Source of the DNA: Bordetella petrii
Lineage (GTDB): Bacteria > Pseudomonadota > Gammaproteobacteria > Burkholderiales > Burkholderiaceae_B
Length of the DNA stretch: 64,000 nt
Direction: 5' to 3'
Assembly (NCBI RefSeq): GCF_000067205.1
Contig: NC_010170.1
Coordinates: 4,402,001-4,466,000 of the forward strand
Each line of letters begins with the position of its first letter. The stretch's first letter is position 1. This document shows positions 36,671-46,744 of the stretch, one piece after another. A program made the position numbers and the translations under genes. The notes under the pieces were generated by a model. The model did no database searches. It was not told where the DNA came from and saw nothing but the letters and a program-made list of their open reading frames with translations.

Positions 36671-37022
36671 GCTCGAACATCGGCCGGCGCTTGCGCACGG
36701 CATCGGCCTCAGGCAATAGGACGATCGAAGACAGTGCCAGCAGTACGGTGTATCCGTCCGGGCGAGCCTTGGCGACCTGCGCCATGCCAATACCACCTCC
36801 GGCGCCTGGTCGATTTTCGATGATGACGGGCTGTTTCAGGTAGCGCGACATCGCTTCGGCGACAGGACGTGCCGCAATGTCGACAGCGCCACCGGGAGGA
36901 AACGGGACGATCATGGTGATCGCCTTGAGCGGATAGCCGTCTGCGGCTGACACTGGCAAGTGCCCTAGACCGGCTGCTGCAACAAGGCCCAAAAGCAGGG
37001 CTGGACGCATCCTTGTTTTCAT
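36671..37022 (-). pseudogene. Bug-family receptor, N-terminal third only
   Basis: From ATG 37022 the frame gives a signal peptide (MKTRMRPALLLGLVAAAGLG), then ITMIVPFPPGGAVDIAARP and ENRPGAGGGIGMAQVAKARP, typical of Bug receptors. After ~117 codons it enters the 76-bp IS fragment. About two thirds of the protein is absent, so it is non-functional. It was the last gene of the FAH/hydrolase/amidohydrolase cluster on this strand. Confidence 0.88.
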
Positions 37023-37207
37023 ATTGGGTCTCTCCTTGTGTTGACCGGAAAGCGCCCAGGCAGCGTCCACCGTTCCTGCCTGTAGGCAAGACCTGGAAGT
37101 CAAAGACATGGGGGCGTTGGGGCAGCTTTGCCCCGCGAAAACTGTCGAGGAGCTGGAGATCATTCCGTCCGCACGCATGCCGAACCGGGATGCCAGCTTT
37201 CCCTCGC

Positions 37208-38581
37208 TTACTTGGCGACCAGATCGGTCGTCCTGGAGTTCATCGGGTCGGCAGGGGCTTCCTTGCGCACGCCGGCCTCAACCAACGGGTTGCCGCCATA
37301 GACAGAACGGATCACGCCTCGCGGGGGCAGCAAGGTGCGCTGGTTCTTGTAGATTTCGCCGTCCTTCATGACCAGCAAAATCTTCTGCGGGTCTTGCAGC
37401 AGCGCCAGGTTCTCGATCGGATTGCCATCGACCAGCAGGATGTCGGCCAGGTAGCCTTCCTTGACCAAGCCCAGTTCGTCGGGCCGCTGCATCAACTCGC
37501 CGCCGTACCTGGTGGCCGCCACCAGCGCCTCCTTGGGGGTCATGCCGACGTACTTGACCAGGTACTCCAGGTCGCGCGCATTGGTGCCGTGCGGCATCCA
37601 GGCAAAGCCATAGTCGCCGCCGGGCAGCACGCGAATGCCGCGCTTGTGCATCTTGCTCAGGCTTTCAGTGGCGACCTCCAGTTCGCGCTTGTAGCCCATC
37701 TTGGAGGCAATGTCCTCGGTGACGCCGTACTCCGAAGCGTTGTAGAGCGTGTTGACCAGCCAGCCCAGACCCGGCACGACAAAATGCTTGTCCTTGTTGG
37801 CTTCCAACATGTCCAGCGCTTCCTCGTCGGCGAAGCTGGCGTGGAACACCAGCTCGAAGCCGTGCTTGACGCACGCCTTGACCGACTCGTTGGAGCGCGC
37901 ATGGGCTGCCACGCGCTTGCCGGCGATCCGCGCCTCGGACGCCAGCATGGCGATCTCTTCTTCCGAAAAGGGGTTGGACTCGGCGGGGATGCCGGCGATG
38001 TATTCGCCCGAGAGATTGATCTTCAGGTGATCCACACCGAGCTTGACGAACATCCGCACGATGCGGCGCATGTCCTCCGGGCCGTTACAGACGGCGCCGA
38101 AGTTCATGCCCGGATCGGGCAGGTGCGGCAACGTGTTGTCGCCCAGGCCGCCCGGCGTGGTGATTTCCTGGCTGCCGGCGAGATAGCGCGGGCCGGGAAA
38201 GGCTCCCGCTTCGATCACGTTGCGCGTCACCACGTCCAGGCGCGGCTTGGCCGTGGCGGCGCCCAGCGCACTCGTCCAGCCCATCTCCAGATAGCGTTTG
38301 GCCACGCGCACGCACCAGAGGATGTGCTCCTCGGGCGGCATGAACTGGATGGCCGACAGGCTGGGCTGGTCGTTCCACGCGAAGTGGGTGTGGCCTTCGG
38401 TCATGCCCGGCATGAGGAAGGCACCGTGGCCGTCGATGATCTTGGCGTCGCCGGTTTCGAGGTATTCGCCCCGGCGCGCAATCGACTTGATGCGGTTGCC
38501 CTCGACCAGCACTTCTCCCGGATAGGGGTCGGCGCCGCTGCCGTCGAAGATGGACACATTGGTGATGGCGATCGTGGTCAT
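37208..38581 (-). CDS. Metal-dependent amidohydrolase
   Basis: A 457-residue amidohydrolase-superfamily enzyme. Metal ligands are visible in MTEGHTHFAW (HxH), DHLKINLSGEY (candidate carboxylated Lys), AAHARSNES and VFHASFAD (His), and LPGGDYGFAW (Asp). This pattern fits the imidazolonepropionase/prolidase-like subset. It lies 35 bases after the alpha/beta-hydrolase stop in a minus-strand catabolic operon. The substrate is unknown; an amide or lactam is plausible. Confidence 0.9.
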   Translation of the reverse strand: MTTIAITNVSIFDGSGADPYPGEVLVEGNRIKSIARRGEYLETGDAKIIDGHGAFLMPGMTEGHTHFAWNDQPSLSAIQFMPPEEHILWCVRVAKRYLEMGWTSALGAATAKPRLDVVTRNVIEAGAFPGPRYLAGSQEITTPGGLGDNTLPHLPDPGMNFGAVCNGPEDMRRIVRMFVKLGVDHLKINLSGEYIAGIPAESNPFSEEEIAMLASEARIAGKRVAAHARSNESVKACVKHGFELVFHASFADEEALDMLEANKDKHFVVPGLGWLVNTLYNASEYGVTEDIASKMGYKRELEVATESLSKMHKRGIRVLPGGDYGFAWMPHGTNARDLEYLVKYVGMTPKEALVAATRYGGELMQRPDELGLVKEGYLADILLVDGNPIENLALLQDPQKILLVMKDGEIYKNQRTLLPPRGVIRSVYGGNPLVEAGVRKEAPADPMNSRTTDLVAK

Positions 38582-38616
38582 GGTTCGTCTCCTGGAGGTT
38601 GTTGCAATGCCACGCT

Positions 38617-39396
38617 CTATGGCGTGTAGAAATCCGTGAGGATGCGGATGCTCTCGAACGGCTTTTCGTAGGTCGTCCAGTGGCCGCAGCCTTGTAGTAC
38701 GTAGGAGCGCGCATCGGTCAGCCGACCGGCCAGCGCCGCCGTGCCTGCCGGCGTGCCAACGCCGTCCTCGTCGCCGGTCACGAGCAGCACGGGGATCTTC
38801 AGTGGCTCGATCGCGGCGGCCTGGGCCTCGGCCAGGGCCTCGCAGTTGCGGGCGTAGCCCTCGGGCGGCTGGCGCATCACCGACTCGCGCACCAGCGCCA
38901 GCGCCACCGGGCGCTCGGCCTTGGTCTCGGCGCTGGTGGCGGCCTTGACGATGGCGTCGGCAATCTCCTGCAGCGCGGCCGGGCCGCTGCGCGCCAGTTC
39001 GGCGCGCTTGCGGGTCGGCTCGCGCGCGGCATCGGCCGGCGCGGCCAGCGGGCCGAACAGTGCCAGCGAGCGCACGCGGCCGGGGTGGGCCACCGCCAGA
39101 TGCTGGGCAATGATGGTTCCCATCGAATGGGCGACCACATGGGCCTGCTCGATGCCCAGGGCATCGAGCACCCCCACCAGCGATTCGACGTGGTGCGCAA
39201 TGCTCAAGCCGTCAGGTGCCTCCGGGCTGCGTCCCGCGCCCGCGAGGTCAGGACGGATGACGCGCCGCTCGCCAAAGGCGGACAGAATGGGCGACCAGAA
39301 GTTGGACGTGCCGCCCAGGCCGTGGATGCACAGCACGGCCTCGCCGCTGCCGCCCGAGTCTTCGACCCACAAGCCGTTGATCCGTGCCGAACTCAT
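38617..39396 (-). CDS. Alpha/beta hydrolase
   Basis: A 259-residue alpha/beta-fold hydrolase with nucleophile elbow VAHSMGT (Ser ~96), acid in TGDEDGVGTP and catalytic His in GCGHWTTYEKP. The oxyanion motif LCIHGLGGTS is near the start. It resembles 3-oxoadipate enol-lactonase and meta-cleavage hydrolases. The start overlaps the FAH-family stop by 4 bases, so translation is coupled. Confidence 0.9.
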   Translation of the reverse strand: MSSARINGLWVEDSGGSGEAVLCIHGLGGTSNFWSPILSAFGERRVIRPDLAGAGRSPEAPDGLSIAHHVESLVGVLDALGIEQAHVVAHSMGTIIAQHLAVAHPGRVRSLALFGPLAAPADAAREPTRKRAELARSGPAALQEIADAIVKAATSAETKAERPVALALVRESVMRQPPEGYARNCEALAEAQAAAIEPLKIPVLLVTGDEDGVGTPAGTAALAGRLTDARSYVLQGCGHWTTYEKPFESIRILTDFYTP

Positions 39397-40298
39397 GCCC
39401 GCACCTCGCCGATTTCGCCGATTTCGCCGATTTCATTCTCCAGCCGGCCGATGCCGGAGATTTCGATGGCGACCACATCCCCGCGCTTGAGAAAGCGCGG
39501 CGGGTTGAAACCGATGCCCACGCCCTCGGGCGTGCCGGTGGCGATGATGTCGCCGGGCACCAGGGTGATGCCCTTGGAGATCGTCTCGATCAGCGTGGGG
39601 ATGTCGAAAATCAGGTCACGGGTATTGGCGTCCTGGCGCAGCTCGCCGTTGACCCAGGCCTTCAGGTCGAGGTTGCCGCCGTCGATCTCGTCGGCGGTGA
39701 CCGCCACCGGCCCCAGCGGGCCGAAGGTGTCGAAGGACTTGCCCAGGTGCCATTGCTTGTGGCGTTTCTGCCAGTCGCGCGCGGTCACGTCGTTGATGAT
39801 GGTGTAGCCCCAGACGTGGTTCAGCGCATCGGCCTTGGCGATGCCACGCCCGCCCTTGCCGATGATGACGGCCAGTTCGGCCTCGTAGTCGAGCGCGTCG
39901 CTCACGCCGGCCGCATCCCAGATGCGCTCGCCGTGGGCGATCACCGTCTCCGGCGTCTTGGAGAACACGATCGGGTCGGTCGGGATCGCGTCGGCGGCGG
40001 TCTGGCCGGCGTCGAAGCCGCTCTTGGTGAACTCCTGCGCGTGGTTGGTGTAGTTCTTGCCGACGCAGAAGATGTTGCGCGCAGGCCGGGGGATGGGGGC
40101 CAGCAGCTTGACGGACGCCAGCGCCTGAGCCGGGCCATCGGCCTTGAGCGAGGCGAGTGCGGCGCCACTAGCGATCAAAGCGGCCAGGTCGTCTACAGAG
40201 CGACCATCAGCGTAGGCCAGCGGCTGCACCGCGCCATCGGTGGTCAGTTGAGCCACGCGGGGTTGGCCGGAGGCATTGCGGAAAGTGAGTAGCTTCAT
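39393..40298 (-). CDS. Fumarylacetoacetate hydrolase (FAH) family protein
   Basis: A 301-residue FAH-family enzyme. It has NIFCVGKNYTNHAQEF, the metal-binding DYEAELAVIIGKGGRG, NDVTARDWQKRH and IATGTPEGVGIGFNPP. Such enzymes hydrolyse or decarboxylate acylpyruvates in aromatic catabolism. ATG 40298 is preferred over an in-frame start 12 bases upstream. The C-terminus ends in an unusual NEIGEIGEIGEVRA run made by a 9-bp repeat. It is the first gene of the operon, divergent from a GntR gene. Confidence 0.92.
   Translation of the reverse strand: MKLLTFRNASGQPRVAQLTTDGAVQPLAYADGRSVDDLAALIASGAALASLKADGPAQALASVKLLAPIPRPARNIFCVGKNYTNHAQEFTKSGFDAGQTAADAIPTDPIVFSKTPETVIAHGERIWDAAGVSDALDYEAELAVIIGKGGRGIAKADALNHVWGYTIINDVTARDWQKRHKQWHLGKSFDTFGPLGPVAVTADEIDGGNLDLKAWVNGELRQDANTRDLIFDIPTLIETISKGITLVPGDIIATGTPEGVGIGFNPPRFLKRGDVVAIEISGIGRLENEIGEIGEIGEVRA
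39411..39434. repeat. 9-bp tandem repeat in the 3' end of the FAH-family gene
   Basis: The unit GATTTCGCC occurs at 39411-39419 and 39420-39428, followed by a partial GATTTC. On the minus strand it encodes repeated Gly-Glu-Ile near the protein's end. Copy-number change in steps of three codons would be tolerated. Confidence 0.8.
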
Positions 40299-40306
40299 AT
40301 TATGAT

Positions 40307-40432
40307 CCAATAATGAGCCAATGTCATTTGACGTGAACCATTATCTACGACTAGATGCACCAAGTCATCGTGCAATGCCGCAATATCAGGGAAAACCCCT
40401 ATGAATCCGGCCGCATATTGGACTACAATTGG
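40307..40432. promoter_or_regulatory. Paired CCAAT/ATTGG boxes in the FAH/GntR divergent region
   Basis: CCAAT occurs at 40307-40311 and 40318-40322; ATTGG occurs at 40417-40421 and 40428-40432. Each pair has an 11-base period, and the two pairs are mirror images across the gap between starts at 40298 and 40458. This looks like two operator sites for one dimeric regulator, probably the adjacent GntR protein. Confidence 0.45.
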
Positions 40433-40457
40433 TTCAATTTATGGGGTTCTTGTTGAA

Positions 40458-41177
40458 ATGGCAAACACACCTGCAGGCCAAGGCTTGCGCAGCAAGGCCC
40501 AGCACGGCAGCGCCGCGCTGATGCAGCATGTGCGCAAGCGCATCGCAGATGGCACATGGCCCGCCGGCTACCGCCTTCCCGCCGAACGCGATCTGGTGGA
40601 ACAGTTCGGCATCGCGCGCAACACGCTGCGCAAGGTGATGGACGATTTGGAAGGCCAAGGCTTGATAACGCGCCACGTCGGGCGCGGCACTTTCGTAGCC
40701 GAAACCCCGTTGCCTACCGGCAACGGCGCGGAGTCGCTGCTGCAACGCATTCACGGCGCAAGTCCGGCCGAGGTCATGGAGCTGCGGCTGCTGATCGAGC
40801 CCCAGTTCGTCGAACTGGCCGCCACGCGCGCATCGGGGCGGGACTTGCAGCAGATCGTGCATTGCCTCGATGAGAGCGAGAAGGCAAGCACCGTGCTCGA
40901 CTTCGAGCACTGGGACGGCATGCTGCACCAGGCCATTCTCGGCGCGGCCCACAACAATCTGTTGACCGATCTCTACGACGCCATCAACGGCGTGCGCAAG
41001 CAGCCCGAGTGGGAGTCGCTCAAGCAGCGTAGCCTCACGCCCGAGCGGCTGGCACGCTACCGCGCCCAGCACCGCGCCATCGTGGATGCGCTACGCCAGC
41101 GTGATGCCGAAGCGGCCAGTGCTTCCATACGCGAGCATCTACTGGAAGTGCGCAGCGGCATGATGGGCGAGGTTTGA
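40458..41177 (+). CDS. FadR-type GntR-family regulator
   Basis: A 239-residue GntR regulator. The N-terminal winged HTH is RLPAERDLVEQFGIARNTLRK with the wing GLITRHVGRGTFVAE. The C-terminal FCD domain has the metal/ligand-type histidines in HWDGMLHQAILGAAHN. ATG 40458 was preferred over an upstream in-frame ATG at 40401. It is divergent from the FAH operon and co-directional with an aldo/keto reductase, likely controlling both. Confidence 0.9.
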   Translation: MANTPAGQGLRSKAQHGSAALMQHVRKRIADGTWPAGYRLPAERDLVEQFGIARNTLRKVMDDLEGQGLITRHVGRGTFVAETPLPTGNGAESLLQRIHGASPAEVMELRLLIEPQFVELAATRASGRDLQQIVHCLDESEKASTVLDFEHWDGMLHQAILGAAHNNLLTDLYDAINGVRKQPEWESLKQRSLTPERLARYRAQHRAIVDALRQRDAEAASASIREHLLEVRSGMMGEV

Positions 41178-41234
41178 CCACGCACGCTGCGGTAAACCGC
41201 ACCTCAGCCTTTACCACGACAAGGAGTTTTTTTG

Positions 41235-42233
<999 letters not shown>

Positions 42234-42255
42234 AGTGGAACGTCCCGGGTCGAGT

Positions 42256-43080
42256 TCAGCGGATGGCTTCGACCAGCGTCGCACGCTGTTGCGCGGTGAG
42301 TGGCGGGCCGTTCGCGGCCGCAATATCTTCCGCGATCGAGATCGGGTTACCCGTACCAGGTATGGCACAGGTGATGGCCGGATGGGCGAGCACGAACTTG
42401 ATTGCCAGTTGCGCCCAGGACTGCGCTCCCACCTCCTCAGCCCAGGCCGGCAGCGGCTTCGAGCGCAGGCGGCGCAGCAGGCCGCCCCCGCCGAAGGGCC
42501 GGTTGCACAGCACCGCCACACCTCTGGCTTCGGCCAACCCCAGCAGCCTGGATTCCGCCTCGCGTTCTTCCAGTGAGTAGTTGATTTGGAGGAAATCGAC
42601 AGGCGTCGCATGCAGAATCCGCTCTACCTCGGCGTAGGCCGAATGGGTGTAGTGGGTGATGCCGATGTAGCGGATGCGCCCGGCCTCCTTGAGGGCGCGC
42701 AGCGTTGGCAGATGGGTCTGCCAGTCCTGCAGGTTGTGGATCTGCATCAGGTCGATGACATCGGCGCGCAAAAGCTTGAATGATCGTTCGGTCTGCCGGA
42801 CACCCGCCTCCCGCCCCGTGATCCACACCTTGGTTGCGAGGAAGGGGGAAGCCGCAGGGAGGTATGAATCCAGCAGTTCCCCCACTGTCCGTTCCGCCCG
42901 GCCGTACATGGGCGAGCTGTCGATCAGCGTACCGCCAGCCGCGCACAGTGCCTCCAGCACCCGGGCAAGCCGGTCACCATCGGCGCCTGTCGGCGCGACA
43001 TCGAAACCGCGATAGGTACCCACACCGATGACCGGCAGCGGTTCTTGCGTGGATGGAATCGGTCGCGTCTGCATCGCCAC
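42256..43080 (-). CDS. Aldo/keto-reductase-family protein
   Basis: A 274-residue AKR-fold protein. It has LPVIGVGTYRGFD, TLIDSSPMYGRAER (Tyr present), ATKVWITGRE (Lys), LMQIHNLQDW (His) and AIPGTGNP. It converges with the other AKR gene, 22 bases stop to stop, but the sequences are only distantly related. It starts 4 bases after the stop of an upstream gene that the IS has removed. Confidence 0.88.
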   Translation of the reverse strand: MAMQTRPIPSTQEPLPVIGVGTYRGFDVAPTGADGDRLARVLEALCAAGGTLIDSSPMYGRAERTVGELLDSYLPAASPFLATKVWITGREAGVRQTERSFKLLRADVIDLMQIHNLQDWQTHLPTLRALKEAGRIRYIGITHYTHSAYAEVERILHATPVDFLQINYSLEEREAESRLLGLAEARGVAVLCNRPFGGGGLLRRLRSKPLPAWAEEVGAQSWAQLAIKFVLAHPAITCAIPGTGNPISIAEDIAAANGPPLTAQQRATLVEAIR

Positions 43081-43084
43081 GTGC

Positions 43085-43130
43085 TCACCCCAATTGCTGG
43101 AGCAACGCCTGGGCCACGCCTTCGGAACTA
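43085..43130 (-). pseudogene. Last 13 codons of a gene removed by IS copy B
   Basis: On the minus strand the bases between the IS and the aldo/keto reductase read SEGVAQALLQQLG and a stop at 43085-43087, 4 bases before the next start. The tight spacing suggests an operon partner whose body has been lost. The fragment is too short to name. Confidence 0.5.
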
Positions 43131-43956
43131 GGGCCTGTTAACACAAACCGCGAAGACCATCAGCCACCAGCACAAAGCTGAGGAAGCCCAGGTACATTGC
43201 ATCGAGCTTCTCGAACCGAGAGAAAATTCGACGGTAGCCCTTCAGTCGCCGAAACAGCCTCTCGACCTCGTTGCGGCGCTTGTACATCACCCGGTCGTAT
43301 TCCCAAGGCTCGATCCGGGTCCTCACCGGTGGCACTACTGGGATGAACCCCAGATCAAGGGCCAGTTGGCGCGTCTCGTTGCCCTCGTACGCCCGATCCA
43401 TGAGCAGGTGAATTGGGCGGCTTGCAGGCCCAAGGCTTTGCAGCAGGCGCCTTCCCTCGGGGGCATCGTGGGCCTGTCCAGGCGACAGGCAGAACGTCAC
43501 GGCCGTTCGAGCATCCGCGGCAACCATATGAATCTCGGTGTTCCATCCGCCTCGGGACTTGCCGATGGCCTGTGGGCCGTTTTTTTTAGAGCGCCAGTTC
43601 CATCGGGATGCACCTTGATACTCGTGGAGTCCAACGAAACCACCTCGATCTTCACGCGCACCAGCTGCTCGCGCTGCAGCTCCTCGAACATCTTGTCCAG
43701 CACACCTGCTTTGGTCCAGCGGCGCATGCGCGTGTAGATCGTGTGCCAATTGCCGAACCGATTGGGCAGCCCGCGCCACTTGCAGCCGTGTTCGGCCACA
43801 TACAGCATGGCATTGACCACTTGCAGATTGCTCAGCCTGACGTTGCCACGCTGCACTGGCAAGCAGTGTTCGATGCGTTTGAATTGCTCGGGGGTGATCT
43901 CCATGCCTGCACTTTCACATCTGATCTATCAGAACGCAATTAGTGTTAACACGCCC
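43131..43956 (-). mobile_element. IS5-family, IS427-group insertion sequence, copy B
   Basis: An 826-bp element nearly identical to copy A (25184-26009), same orientation, flanked by TA (43129-43130 and 43957-43958). Its right end abuts a fragment of an unknown gene and then the broken end of traD. Confidence 0.95.
43138..43904 (-). CDS. IS427-group transposase OrfAB with programmed -1 frameshift
   Basis: This has the same layout as copy A: OrfA from 43904, an A8 slippage run at 43580-43587 (minus strand), and OrfB in the -1 frame to 43138. It differs from copy A by Glu instead of Lys in the stretch GWNTEIHMVAA. Both copies therefore look capable of making transposase. Confidence 0.9.
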
Positions 43957-43957
43957 T

Positions 43958-44038
43958 AGATGATCTGAATGCACTGCTCGATGCAGCCGAGCTTGGCGTG
44001 GAAGCCAAAAAGAAAACCCGCACCGTGCTGAATCGGCT
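43958..44038 (+). pseudogene. Unidentified gene fragment between IS copy B and traD
   Basis: The plus strand reads DDLNALLDAAELGVEAKKK and continues TRTVLNRL before reaching the start of recognisable traD sequence on the opposite strand. The helical, charged composition looks coding. It does not match anything I can name, and both its ends are missing. Confidence 0.35.
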
Positions 44039-45851
44039 GTCCGAGGCATCGGTCGCGCCGGAGACGATGGTAGTGGTATAGACCTCGACCTTGGGCAATT
44101 GACGGGTCAGCAATTCCGCGGTGGCGGTTTCCCGAACCCGCAGCATGAACAGGTTGTTGAAGTTGCCGATCACCTGACCGGCTTTCGCGCGGTTGCCAAT
44201 GCGGGCTTCAATGTCCGATAGCGTCTGCGTGTACGCAGTAACTTGCAGGCCGGCACCGCCACCCTTGTTGATGAGCGGCATGAACTCGTCGCCCATCAAC
44301 TCGTTGAATTCGTCCGCGTGGACGTTGATCGGCACGCGCGTGCCCGCCGATGCGCCGGGCACGCCGTCGTCGATCCCATGCTTGTAGATGTGCCCCGCGA
44401 CGGATACGAGATCCGAGAACATGGAATTGCCGACCGCTGCGGCGAATTCAGCGTCCGAGAGTGCATCCAGGCCCACATAGACCACGGCGCGCTTTCTGAT
44501 GACTTGCATCCAATCAAAGATCGGGCGTGGATCGGCCAGGTCGGAGTAGTTCGGGGCGAGGAGCTGGGCGATCTTGCCGCTAGTGAGCTTCTCCAAGAGG
44601 GGCAACAGTGATGCGACGATCTTGTCGAAGTAGGTCTTGTCGTACCGGACCGCCGAGCGCAGGCCATCGAGCACGGGGTCGTAGTTGCGTGCCTGGCTCA
44701 GGTACTGCTCCAAGGCGACGACGCGCTTCTCCCGCCCGATCATGTTCCTGGGAATGTTTTTCTCGTTGAGCTTGGCCTCGATCTGGACGATCACCTCCCA
44801 GGCCTTGGGCTCGGTCTTGGCGAAGTAGTGCTGGGCGTACTCGATGAACAGCGCGTCGATGTTGATGACGTGCCGCTGGATCAGCATGTAGTCCGGGCGC
44901 TGCCCCTGTTCCACTAAGGCGCGGGCGATGATATTAACGAAGCGCCAAGCGAACTCGCGAAACGCCGCGCTGTTGCCTTCGCCGGAGAGCTGTCCCGCGA
45001 TGCGCGTGGCGAATTCCGAGATGCGTCCGAAGCGACCCACCGCGTTGTAGCGGGCGCTGATTTCCGGCCAGCCCAAATGGAAGATGTAGAACTCACCGTC
45101 GCGGCCCGCGCGCTTGGCCTCGACGTACATGCGCTTCAGGAGGTCGGCATCGCCCTTGGGGTCGATGACGATGACCACCTCATGTTCGCCAGCGGCGTTC
45201 TTGCGGCGGATGTCCTGCGTCACGAACAGCTCGGCGAGCCGCGTCTTGCCCACGCGCGTCGTGCCCAGCACCAGTGAATGCCCGACGCGCTCCCCTAGCG
45301 GCAGGCTGACGTCCACTTCCTCCGGCTCGATACCGTGAAGCCGCGGCAGGCCCCCCCACGGGCGGCAGCGGCCGCACAGGGTTGAAAGGCACATCCCAGC
45401 CTGTGAGCCTAGGCAGACGTGAAAGCGGAAACGGCGCGAACTCCAGCCGTGCCTCCAGGCGACGCGCCAGCCGGTAGGCCGGCGTCGGCTCCACGTAGCG
45501 GCGGAACTCCGGTCGGTACGTCTGCATCAGCCTATGGGTGTGCTTCTGCTCCCAGAGAAAACCCCGACCAATGAAGAGCCGCTGCTGGCTGACCGGCACG
45601 TCGCGGCTGGTCATCACGTAGCGCGGCAGGCGGCGGATGTTGCACCGGTACCGCAGGATAACTCGGGCATCGCGGTAGCGGATGGCACCGTAGGCGCCAA
45701 ACGCCAGCGCGCTGCCGACACCCATCGCCGGACTCAGCGCGAGCGACCACGGGGCCACCAGGGACAGAAACGCGGCGCCTGTACACGCTGCGACGGTGTA
45801 TAGCTCCACCGCTGGGCGAAGCAGAACTTCAACCGGCTGTTTCCCCGACAT
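44039..45851 (-). pseudogene. traD: ICE coupling protein TraD (PFGI-1 class), frameshifted and 3'-truncated
   Basis: The N-terminal part starts at 45851 (MSGKQPVEVLLRPAVELYTV, two membrane segments) and is read to about PPVGG. The frame then shifts at a run of seven G/C at 45351-45357, and the ATPase part continues in another frame: VLGTTRVGKTRLAE (Walker A) and VIVIDPKGDAD (Walker B). Homology ends at SGATDASD near 44040, so the last part is lost. TraD is the hexameric ATPase that feeds DNA to the conjugation channel. Two lesions make loss of function very likely, although the single-base shift could be a sequencing error. Confidence 0.88.
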
Positions 45852-45855
45852 GGCT

Positions 45856-46401
45856 TCATTGCTCGATGCCGGTGGCCGTGATCAGCGCCGGGTAGTGCCG
45901 CAGGCCCAGGCGCTCGGCCAGGTCGTCGCCGGACACAGGGGCTAGCGGGACGCCGGGCGCCAGAGCGCGCAGCCGCTCCAGGCCCTGAACGGTCTCGACG
46001 TTGACCACCAGATTGCGGTACGGGTCGAGCAGGTCGCACGCGGTGCTGTAGCGCTGCTGGTGGTAGCCGAGGTTGATCTGCCCAAGGCCCGCGTCGATGC
46101 GCGTATGTGGCGTGGCGCGCATAGCCCGCTGCAAACCCGCGCAGGCGTCGGCCCGGGTCGCATAGCGGTGCGACTGGCCGGCGACGTTGAGGGACCAAGG
46201 CCACGGGACGATGCGCCCGTTGCGTCGGATGCCGCTCTCTTGCAGGGCCACGGCGTAGAGCACCGTCGAGGGGATGCCCGCGCGCTGGGCGGCAAGCTGG
46301 TAGGCCGGTGGCGGAACCTCCTGGGCATAGACGGTGCTGACGTACAGGCCAGCAGCGAACACCAGTGCGCGCAGCGGCGCCGTTACGGCTGGCGCTGCCA
46401 T
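45856..46401 (-). CDS. ICE lytic transglycosylase (SLT-like)
   Basis: A 181-residue protein with a signal peptide (to about YAQ, residue 27) and a transglycosylase fold. The catalytic Glu lies in VALQESGIRRNG, followed by IDAGLGQINLGYH (the GLGQ/N motif) and AYNxx-like YRNLVVNVETV. It opens peptidoglycan for the conjugation channel. It starts inside the previous ICE gene (19-base overlap) and ends 4 bases before traD begins, the usual ICE order. Confidence 0.88.
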   Translation of the reverse strand: MAAPAVTAPLRALVFAAGLYVSTVYAQEVPPPAYQLAAQRAGIPSTVLYAVALQESGIRRNGRIVPWPWSLNVAGQSHRYATRADACAGLQRAMRATPHTRIDAGLGQINLGYHQQRYSTACDLLDPYRNLVVNVETVQGLERLRALAPGVPLAPVSGDDLAERLGLRHYPALITATGIEQ

Positions 46402-46744
46402 TGGCCGTTCACCTCGCGCACGACCGCTGGCAAGTCGCCGGGCAGGCCCAGCGACAGCCAGCGGCCGCCGTCGTGGTTGAGGGTGATGCTGCCGCTGCGC
46501 ACGCGGGCCGGGTCGATCTGCGCGCGCTTGGCCCAGTCGCGGATGCGCGTATCGTCCTGGCGGCTGCCGACCATGTAAAGGTCGAACTCGGCCCCCGAAG
46601 TCTGCAGGCGCTGCACCAGTTGGCCGCAGGCGACGCAGCCGTCCTTGATGAAAACCGCCGTGCGACCACTGCCGCGCAAGGGACTGGTGTTCGTGGCAGC
46701 GCCAGGCTTGTCGTCGGGCAGATTCACGCGCTGTATGCCGGGGT
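46383..46744 (-). pseudogene. C-terminal part of a TIGR03759-like ICE protein
   Basis: About 120 residues including TAVFIKDGCVACGQLVQRLQ (a CxxC motif) and DLYMVGSRQDDTRIRDWA match the end of the ICE protein that precedes the transglycosylase in PFGI-1/clc elements. The N-terminal half is absent: at 46744 the sequence passes directly into the truncated amine oxidase. The first possible in-frame start is a TTG at 46748. Confidence 0.7.

Noticed and set aside
37013..38629. 538-codon plus-strand open frame opposite the amidohydrolase
   Set aside because: The minus strand encodes a clear metal-dependent amidohydrolase with all ligands. The plus-strand product has a His/Arg/Gly-rich shadow composition and no domain.
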